From Symbiodinium natans (Eukaryota; Sar; Dinophyceae; Suessiales; Symbiodiniaceae): 31,638 nt of DNA. Below, in pieces: positions 10,615-18,200 of the stretch. The number at the start of each line of letters is the position of its first letter. Position 1 is the stretch's first letter. Location: positions 468,310 through 499,947 of the forward strand of contig CAJNDS010002310.1 of the NCBI GenBank assembly GCA_905221605.1, read 5' to 3'. A program made the position numbers and the translations under genes. The notes under the pieces were generated by a model. The model was not told the origin of the DNA. It was given only the letters and a program-made list of their open reading frames with translations, and did not search any database.

Positions 10615-10902
10615 TGGGGCGGGGGGGGGGGTGGGGGGGAAGGGCTGGGGCTGTGTGGGGCTGGCTGGGCTGGGGCTGGAGCTGAATCCAGACTGGGCTT
10701 GGAAGTGGGGGGGGGTTTTTGGGGGGGGTTTTTGGGGGGTTTTGGGGCGGTTTTGGGGGGGGGGTGGGAGGGGGGGGGTTTGGGGGGGTTTTGGGCGGGT
10801 TTTTCTTGGGGGGTTTTGGGGGGGTTTGGGGGGGTTTTGGGTGGGTTTTGCGGTGGGTTTTGGGTGGGTTTTGGCGGGGATTTTGGGGGGGTTTTGGGGG
10901 GT
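10615..10902 (+). repeat. G-rich tract of TTTTGn runs
   Basis: The plus strand consists of G runs of 4-13 separated mainly by TTTT or TTTTT, resembling a degenerate T4G4 repeat. Dense G-quadruplex potential on plus; on minus it gives a Pro/Lys-rich open frame (152 codons) that I regard as compositional. It lies between two telomeric tracts. Confidence 0.85.
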
Positions 10903-10953
10903 CGACTTTCGGGCCTCATTTGTGGGCTTTGACGCGTAGCCTAAGTTAGCCCC

Positions 10954-11016
10954 AGAGGTTTAAGTAAATTGAGCATTTCGTCTCCCAGGCGCTTTGGATT
11001 AATTTACTTAAACTCT
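10954..11016. repeat. Imperfect inverted repeat (stem-loop)
   Basis: AGAGGTTTAAGTAAATT at 10954-10970 pairs with AATTTACTTAAACTCT at 11001-11016, with one bulged base and a 30-nt loop. It could be a relic of a small inverted-repeat element or a terminator-like hairpin; no gene ends here. Confidence 0.5.
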
Positions 11017-11092
11017 GCATGTCAGCTGTTTAGACAAATATCTTGAAAATTCAGAATGATACCACATACAATTTCTATTTATTTTGTCTTGA

Positions 11093-11332
11093 GGGTTTAG
11101 GGTTTAGGGTTTAGGGTTTAGGGTTTAGGGTTTAGGGGTTTAGGGTTTAGGGTTTAGGGGTTTAGGGGTTTAGGGGTTTAGGGGTTTAGGGGTTTAGGGG
11201 TTTCGGGGTTTCGGGGTTTCGGGGTTTCGGGGTTTAGGGGTTTAGGGGTTTAGGGGTTTAGCGGTTTAGGGGTTTAGGGGTTTCGGGTTTCGGGTTTAGG
11301 GTTTAGGGGTTTAGGGGTTTAGGGGTTTAGGG
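11093..11332 (+). repeat. Interstitial telomeric tract, left of the retrotransposon
   Basis: TTTAGGG copies pass into TTTAGGGG copies with a block of TTTCGGGG variants near 11200-11235 and a TTTCGGG pair near 11281-11295. It ends exactly at the LTR boundary. The matching tract continues on the other side of the element at 21200, so the element interrupts it. Confidence 0.95.
11328..11332 (+). repeat. Target-site duplication TAGGG (left copy)
   Basis: The last five bases before the LTR are TAGGG and the first five after the other LTR (21200-21204) are also TAGGG. Five bp is usual for copia elements, but a telomeric target would supply TAGGG by repetition as well. Confidence 0.7.
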
Positions 11333-11546
11333 TACGGGGGGCAACCAAAGGGGGACAGGGAACAAAACAGTCAACCCCGGAAGAAGCCCTTAAGCCCCCT
11401 GGACCAACCACAAACCAAACCCAAAGGACCAAACACTCCTTTTTGCTTTCAGGGCGCATTGCCCAGGTTCTTGAGCCTTGAGCCAAAATGATTCCGGGTT
11501 TTGCAACCCTTGAAATGCTACCTTTTATACAAACTGCATCTCCGCA
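11333..11546 (-). repeat. 3' LTR of the copia element
   Basis: 214 bp. In element orientation it begins TGCGGAGATGC and ends CCCCCCGTA, so the ends are TG...TA rather than TG...CA. It differs from the 5' LTR at three sites (AACCAAAG/AACCCAAG, CCCCGG/CCCCAG, and one T in CCCCCTTGG). It contains the same TATA-like box and spliced-leader-like sequence as the 5' LTR. Confidence 0.95.
11477..11497 (-). promoter_or_regulatory. Spliced-leader-like sequence in the 3' LTR
   Basis: In element orientation it ends in CATTTTGGCTCAAG, identical to the last 14 nt of the dinoflagellate trans-spliced leader, and matches it at 18 of 21 positions overall. It is followed directly by a second GCTCAAG (11470-11476). 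Confidence 0.75.
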
Positions 11547-11559
11547 CTCCCCCTGTCCC
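11547..11559 (-). promoter_or_regulatory. Polypurine tract
   Basis: In element orientation GGGACAGGGGGAG lies directly before the TG of the 3' LTR, the expected place for the plus-strand primer of reverse transcription. Confidence 0.8.
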
Positions 11560-11746
11560 AGGCATTGCTGGGACACCATTGGAGGTGCAGATAACGGGTC
11601 AAAAAAGCTGCCATTTCTTGACAGCAACCACCAAAAGTTTAACGTCCGATGGACGGGCCGTAGCCATTGGCTTGCAAATACTGGTTTTACGTCATCCAGG
11701 ACGAGTTTGAGAGCTCATTGACTCTGTATTCCGAGGAGGATCTTTT

Positions 11747-12490
11747 TCACCTCACTTGGAAAGTGGATCCATCATCCACTAAAAATTCTGCACTCACCAC
11801 CCATTCTTTTTTAACGCATCGTTTGCACATTGTCCTCGCCTTGGGTTGTGAATATTGCAGAGTATCACAATCACTGCTCGCGTGCATACAGCCACCATTT
11901 GCCGTTGCGTATAATGTGGCACTCGTTGGGATAATCACCACCTTCCTCCCCCACAGCCCTTGATGTAGCCGTCGGAGAATGTACTTGGCCAATTCCCAGA
12001 GTAAAATTGCTACCAACAAATACGCAGCGATATCCAAGTTGTTCAGTGCTGTTTCTATACCTTGCGCCAGAACCATTACCGTGGATTCGTTGGAAACTCG
12101 GCACACCCCGTCTTCTGAGCAGAAAAAACCTGGCGTTCGCGTCTCCACCGTTGCCATCCCTTGAAGAGATGCAGCCACCATCATGACCGCCATTGCAAGA
12201 GAGGCCCGTTTCAAGTCAGCCCCTTGTACCAACATTTGGAGACCCCAAAGCGCCTTTTGTTTTGCGTAAACCTGTCCACTCATCAGTTTTGTCAACAGGT
12301 CACCAATCATGTACTCACCACGAAGATGTGCTATCACCATGTAACCACGGTCCACCAGAGACCTGACACCCGCCGCTCGGATTCTCAGGTGCCTTGTTCT
12401 CCAGCTTCCAGCAGGGTATTGAATAATTGAGCACGTCGAAACCGAATCTGTATACAGCACTTTCTGCACCGGTTCCCACCAAAGCGGCAA
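11747..12490 (-). CDS. Copia pol, third frame: end of RNase H plus C-terminal membrane/Cys tail
   Basis: Residues 12-40 carry YTDSVS and RTRHLRIRA, the counterpart of the copia RNase H end (the YCDN and RTKHIDIR region), followed by GDLLTK at 63-68. The preceding RNase H residues are in ORF2, one frame away, so the join needs a +1 shift in about 12445-12480. After RNase H comes an extra tail of about 180 residues: a hydrophobic segment at 96-115, another at 152-171 (YLLVAILLWELAKYIL), and a cluster H203, C208, C222, C225 (H-x4-C-x13-C-x2-C) resembling small zinc-binding modules. ORF ends at 11747. The tail could be an envelope-like or membrane-anchoring part, or a host-derived domain; function unknown. 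The RNase H assignment is firm, the tail is description only. Confidence 0.8.
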   Translation of the reverse strand: MPLWWEPVQKVLYTDSVSTCSIIQYPAGSWRTRHLRIRAAGVRSLVDRGYMVIAHLRGEYMIGDLLTKLMSGQVYAKQKALWGLQMLVQGADLKRASLAMAVMMVAASLQGMATVETRTPGFFCSEDGVCRVSNESTVMVLAQGIETALNNLDIAAYLLVAILLWELAKYILRRLHQGLWGRKVVIIPTSATLYATANGGCMHASSDCDTLQYSQPKARTMCKRCVKKEWVVSAEFLVDDGSTFQVR

Positions 12491-15251
12491 TGATGGGAGT
12501 ACACGACTGAATCATCGTTGCTCCCTCAATAGACGCGTGTAACTCAGCTTCAGCAGTACTCAAAGCCACCGTTGACTGTCTCTGCGTTGCCCACATTACC
12601 GGAAAATCACCCCAAATCACTACCGCTCCTGAGTGGCTCTTTTCGTTTTCACCTGCTGCAAAACTGGCATCTGCATAAGATTCTACCACCTTGATGCCTC
12701 GCCCATAACGCAACAACTCATTTCGCTCTTTTTCGCTTGTTGCGATTGCCCCAAACGTCAAACCCAACGTTGGAGTTGCAGCAAGGTACCGAAATACCTC
12801 CTCAGCCTTTTTAACCACGAATCGCGGCCTTCGAGATGTCCACAAAGACAGCTGGCTTGTGCAGAAAGCCAAATCAGGTCGAGTTTTGATTGCCGCCCAG
12901 AGGAACTCCCCTACGGCTCCTTGAGCCGCTCGTAAGGAAGGAGTATCCACCTCCTCTTCTTCACCGGGGGTTTCTTTAACCATTGGCAGATTACTGCCTT
13001 TCCCAGTTTCATCAATCTGATACCCTCGTCGGTTCAGCAAATCTCTCACAAAATCCTCTTGGTTGAGAAAGAAGCTGCCATTTCGATACCAGATCTGGAC
13101 ACCCAAAAACTTCAGGAATCCATCACCACAGCCTGGACCACAGAACTCAGGTTCCGAAGTTTTCCACTCCTTCCTGATCTGTTCCAAGGCCTCCCGGAGC
13201 ACTGTCATAGTCCCGGCCATCAAAAAATCATCCACGTAAAGACCCATGGTCCCTACCAACTCACTTGCACCTTCCAGCTTCTCTTGTGCCAGAATAAGGA
13301 ATAGACTTGGGTCTGCATTGGACCTCTGAAAACTCATTGCTCGTCCATCCTTTGACACCCAAGACATGCCTTGAAGACGCTGATCTCGCAACTCCACCCA
13401 TGCTGCAGGACTTTCGGCCAAACCATACAAGGCCTTCCTCACAATCCACCGCTCCTCCTTTGTGCAAAGACCCAACTTCACCGCCGCCCGTGGAGGCTGT
13501 ACCACCACCAGACGCCCTTCTCTTTGCGCCCTATTCATCGGCGCCGTCAGAAAAGCTTTGGAAATGTCTAAACCAGCGATGATCCACACCATATATGCCG
13601 CGTGCCTCACTTGACACCTAAATGTGGTTGAGTCTAAACCAGGAGCGTACAGCGAGTGACGACTAAGGGATCTAGGCCCTTCGTATTCCGTGGCCGCTGT
13701 TGACGAAATAAAATTGCCGCATGCACAAATACGGGCACGTCGCCTTCCAGTCCCTTGCTTCCGGGTAAACACCACCAGACTAGGCACGTACTCAATCACC
13801 GGTGCATTAGGCTCTTCCGCCAATTTGTCCAGCTTTTCTTGAGTTGTTGGTTCAACCACCTCCAACTCCTTGACCAAAGACGTCACCTCGTCCGACAACG
13901 ATTCCCTCCACTTTTCAAGCTCTTGCATGGCTTCTTGTGTAGGAATCGTCTTTGTCTGCAGGAACTCGACCTCCTCTGCCGCCTCAAGCGCCATATTTTC
14001 TTGCACCGCCTGCTGAACTTGAGCTGCTTTGATCAAAAACTTCGACAGCTGTTCTTCAATTCTTTTCGCTTTAACCAGCCATTCTTTAGTCGTCTCTGAT
14101 CCTTTTTCTCCACTCAACTCATTGGCCGATTCATGGAACTCATCCAAAACACAGCCTTCCTGTTCAGTAATTAGGCGTCGAATACTCAAATGCTCCTCCA
14201 GAGCCCACTGTTGCGCCTCAGAAACAGCATCGTCGACTTCCACAGCAATGTCGTCCAGCGAGGTCTCTTTCAACGTCATCTTCAACCATTTCCTTTTTTC
14301 ACCTTCTTCAGCTTGTGGTTCCGGAAGAGGAAACTTACATTGGAGAAGAAAGCACCTATCCTTGTAGCCCAATCGCTCCATAAAAACAGGTGTGTACCCC
14401 GTTAAGGATACCCTGTTCCCTTTCCAAGGCATAGGTCCATGCAATTTTCTCGGAAAGAACGACATGAAGTTCCAGTGGATGTTGACCAATTTTCCAGGTA
14501 AGACTTTCTTCCCATAGGACTGCTCCACCACTTCAGCTCCTTCCTCTAAAACCTTCTCATCCTCAACCCACAGCTGACCATCTTTATAGTCACCAAAGCC
14601 ACACACATAATTGTAGCAATGCTTCTCATTGTGACTATCTCTATGCAATGACACCGGAGCATTGCATGAGATCTGAAGAGCAGAAAAATTGGCTTCAGGA
14701 TTGTGGTGCTTCACAAATGATGCAAGGTATCGACACAGCCAAGGTCTCCGCTGGGTCTCTTTTGTAATACCACACACTCCACCATGAGTATAGTGGCCCA
14801 ACACCAAAGCTCGCGTACTTGCGCACCAATTGTTGATACCACCTCTTCGGTTCACCCTCTTTGGGTAAACAATCCCTTCCAAAAGCTCTTCGCAGTCCAC
14901 GTAATCATACATAGACCTTTCATACATCGATTTGGCTTTTTGTTCTTCTTTTTCCAACTGTGTTCCATCCTCTGCAGTCTCCCTTTTGCAGACCAAATAA
15001 GCATTTTCATGAGGAGAACAACAAGTCGGCCAATACTCATCACTAGGAACATTGTCCTCAATATCTGCATTTTCTTCCAGCTCCCCCAGACCCTGCATGT
15101 CATCCTCAAAAATTTCTAAGGGCGGACTCTCCCCCCGCTTGCGAAGCGAGCGCATGACCACGCAGTGAAGAGGCCGGGCTTTTTGAAACCAACCGATGGC
15201 GAGCTGGAGGATCACAAGGTGGAGGTAATGGAGGTCCCTCCTCATCAGCAA
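12315..15251 (-). CDS. Copia pol, second frame: 2OG-Fe(II) dioxygenase-like domain, reverse transcriptase, RNase H start
   Basis: Residues about 150-290 look like a 2-oxoglutarate/Fe(II) dioxygenase core: H203-x-D205 (SLHRDS), a DYKDGQLWVED strand, distal H271 (KLHGP) and R280 nine residues later (GNRVSLTGY). Residues about 330-480 are helical and acidic (coiled-coil-like linker). Reverse transcriptase spans about 485-745 with LDISKAF (D562), KALYGL and YVDD (672-675). RNase H begins near 855 with D861 (ESYADAS) and E903 (STAEAEL). The frame then diverges and stops at 12315. The first 48 codons overlap the end of ORF1, in a frame +1 to it, and the first codon is TTG, so this is probably expressed or ancestrally encoded as a fusion with ORF1, not from its own start. 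A G6 run (15131-15136) is the likely place of the frame change. RT and RNase H are certain; the dioxygenase call is by motif spacing. Confidence 0.92.
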   Translation of the reverse strand: MLMRRDLHYLHLVILQLAIGWFQKARPLHCVVMRSLRKRGESPPLEIFEDDMQGLGELEENADIEDNVPSDEYWPTCCSPHENAYLVCKRETAEDGTQLEKEEQKAKSMYERSMYDYVDCEELLEGIVYPKRVNRRGGINNWCASTRALVLGHYTHGGVCGITKETQRRPWLCRYLASFVKHHNPEANFSALQISCNAPVSLHRDSHNEKHCYNYVCGFGDYKDGQLWVEDEKVLEEGAEVVEQSYGKKVLPGKLVNIHWNFMSFFPRKLHGPMPWKGNRVSLTGYTPVFMERLGYKDRCFLLQCKFPLPEPQAEEGEKRKWLKMTLKETSLDDIAVEVDDAVSEAQQWALEEHLSIRRLITEQEGCVLDEFHESANELSGEKGSETTKEWLVKAKRIEEQLSKFLIKAAQVQQAVQENMALEAAEEVEFLQTKTIPTQEAMQELEKWRESLSDEVTSLVKELEVVEPTTQEKLDKLAEEPNAPVIEYVPSLVVFTRKQGTGRRRARICACGNFISSTAATEYEGPRSLSRHSLYAPGLDSTTFRCQVRHAAYMVWIIAGLDISKAFLTAPMNRAQREGRLVVVQPPRAAVKLGLCTKEERWIVRKALYGLAESPAAWVELRDQRLQGMSWVSKDGRAMSFQRSNADPSLFLILAQEKLEGASELVGTMGLYVDDFLMAGTMTVLREALEQIRKEWKTSEPEFCGPGCGDGFLKFLGVQIWYRNGSFFLNQEDFVRDLLNRRGYQIDETGKGSNLPMVKETPGEEEEVDTPSLRAAQGAVGEFLWAAIKTRPDLAFCTSQLSLWTSRRPRFVVKKAEEVFRYLAATPTLGLTFGAIATSEKERNELLRYGRGIKVVESYADASFAAGENEKSHSGAVVIWGDFPVMWATQRQSTVALSTAEAELHASIEGATMIQSCTPIIAALVGTGAESAVYRFGFDVLNYSIPCWKLENKAPENPSGGCQVSGGPWLHGDSTSSW

Positions 15252-18200
15252 AGCGAAGCGCTGGTTTTTTCCCCTTGAGTCGATGCTCTGGAGGAGAAGG
15301 CTCCTGTTCTTCTGCCACCCCTTCCAACTCCAATTCTGGTGGTTCCTTTACATTTGAAAAGATTGTAGTGCAGGGAAATAACACCAGTTCATCCGGATCT
15401 TTTGCAGTCCCTTGAGCTTCCACCCAATAACCACCAGGTAGGTCTTCACATGGACCCAAGAGAAGCGCGGGCTGCGTACGATCGACCCATTGCCGACCCT
15501 TCTTGGTTCCATCCGGACCCAGCAACTCCCACGGACGACGTTTGACTTGAATCTGAGCACCAAAGGGAAGCAACGCCTTGGGATTTAACCCCAACTCCCT
15601 TTCTGCTTTGTGCCACCGTAGCATTGACCAATGGCGAGCAGCCAGTGCCCAGTACGCCGGCCCGAGTCGCGCCTCCTTTAAGAGCGATCTAACACCACGC
15701 TTGAATAAACCCACACATGCTTCAGCACGCCCATTGGTTTGTGGAACGCCAGGATCACCAGTGGTCCTATATATCAGACGAGTTTCACAAAAGGACCGAA
15801 ATCGTGCATTGACAAACTCCCCCGCTCGATCTGAATGGATTCTTAACACCGGATACCCTTGTCTTTGCAGGCGCACCATCATCCTTTGAACAGCCGATAA
15901 AACAGTCGTCTGTTGTTTGTCCACAATCGGCTCCACCATAACGAAGTTAATCATACGAACAGGCTGGGTCAAGTGGTCCTTCAGTTCCTTCCAGGATTTT
16001 TCAGAAGCTTGTATTTTTAATACCTCTGCCTCCAGAACTGGTGCAGGTTCCACTGGTACAGAGTCCTCCTCCTCGAAGTTGGCGGCTGCATCACCAAGCC
16101 ATTCTCCGACACCAGCACCTACATCTTCCACCTGATCTTCCACCTCGCCCGCATCTTCCTCCTTTTCCGGAGGACGACCCACATTGGGATCCAACATTGG
16201 AAATTGGTAAACACCAATAACAGCGTTGCTTGGCTTCTGCTGGTGAGCATCCTTGGAACACTTGTACGGACCTGCCAAGTCCAATGACAAAGTGTAGGCA
16301 TCCCCATGCTTCCGCCTCAAATGGCGACGCTCTTTTCCAGCGGCAGACACACAAATCTGACAATCCCTTCGAAACGGAATATGTCCTCTTAAGCAATGAT
16401 CACGGAAGGCTCGCTCATCAGTCGTTAACCTCCGTAACACCCCTTCTTTTTCTTCCTTTTTTGACATCATAGTTTCCCGTTCAGCATCGCTCTCCTGCAA
16501 CCATTGTGTCAACCTGTGACGTATTCTGTTAACCAAGCCAGATGCCCACCGCGCCCATACAGAGGATTGGCCAATACGTTCTTCCAGGGTAGAGGCGAAT
16601 GTTGCTGACCACGGAACAACCACTCGAACTTGTTCCAACGATTCCCATAGTTCTATATCAGACACCAGGAACGTCGTAGGTTTCACCAGAGCATGTCCCA
16701 ACGCTCCTTGATCAAAGTGTGCAGCGTACATTTCATAACGCTCGCGAAAACATTTTACCTCTGGCCAACTCCAGAAGGTAGGACTTGAGAACCCTTTCTG
16801 AGAACCATCAGCAAGATCCTCAGCACTCAAGACCGTTTTGTAGTTCTGAGAGAAATCTTTCCCTATGAGCTCAGGGTCCCCAGGACTTTCCATGCCGAAG
16901 AAGACAGAGCTCCCATTGATGACACCAGCAGTTCCACACCTTGAATGCACCGCCACGTCATATAGGAAGAGCATCTTCAGAAGTAATACACCATCTTTTT
17001 GAGCTAATTCTTGATGTGGCCAAGGAAGACTCTTTAATCCAAACCGTTCAGGCCCACAGCGCCGGCGTAATACAGGTGGACCACCGTCTTCACCTCTCAA
17101 CCTTGACACTGTCCTGCATGGAGGTCCTCCAACCACAGCAACCACCTTTCCTTCAGCCGCCAGACGCAGAAGATACTTCCAGACGCTCGAATTGTGTAGG
17201 TCACCGCCTTTCTTCAAATCCAGCTCCAGTGCCTCCACATCCCGACTGGGAAAATGCCATTTTTGTTTTCCCGAAAACAGGTGAACCACCACCCTTTTTG
17301 CTCGTGCCACCCGTCGCCTTTTATGACGGTTAAACGGCAACGCAGCAACATCACCACGTGGCAACAGCTCCATCAGCATATGTTCTGGTACATCACAATA
17401 ATACCACCGAAGAAATCGCCAACAAGCTTGGACGAACTCCTCCTCGTTCGCTGACGCTGTCCGCGCTGCAATTTGCAACGACGCTTTTACGGCCACTTCA
17501 TTGTCCGTATTCGGACATCCTTGAACCATACGTGCCACCCTTAATGCTTGCTTGGGTGAGCACCAATCCATTTCATCGATGATCTGAAGCGCTACCTCTT
17601 TTTCTAGACAAGGGCACCCATTCAGATCTCGAACGCGAAGTTCCCCCAGAACAGGATGTGAGGCTGTGCACTTGCCACCACGCCACTGTACTCTGAGACC
17701 AACCAAGGCGCTCGCTTTGCCAATTGGCACTAGTGGATCTACCATTTCAGGAGTTACCAGGGTCCCACCTGGGGTAATACACATCTCCCGAGATCCAACT
17801 GCTAAAGACACCAACACCTTTTGCTGCGGAAGCTGTTCACCAGGACGAAGTGATCTGAGAGGATGTGATGCCCCTGAGTCCAACATGCCCATTCCCGAGC
17901 ACTCATTGGTGTCAGAAACCACTCCTCGGCCTTCTCCCTGCTTCGGCAACAACGTGGCATCAGACGAACCGACTCCACAGTCCGCCCTTCCATTCCTCCA
18001 TTGAGAATGGGACCAATCCGCACACTGTCTTTCAGCATGCAAAACCATCTTTTCAGCTGTCTTGTAACCCATAACCAAACAGCCATGTTCAAACCACAAG
18101 AGCTGGTCCAGCGAAGATTTTGCTCCCACGTGACACATCCCATTGATCACCGTGAGGTTCGCCCCAAACTCCAAGATCAACCAGAGAGGGATAATCAGAG

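Noticed and set aside
10461-10919. Pro/Lys-rich minus-strand protein of 152 codons
   Set aside because: It is the complement of the T4Gn and telomeric tracts; composition alone explains it.
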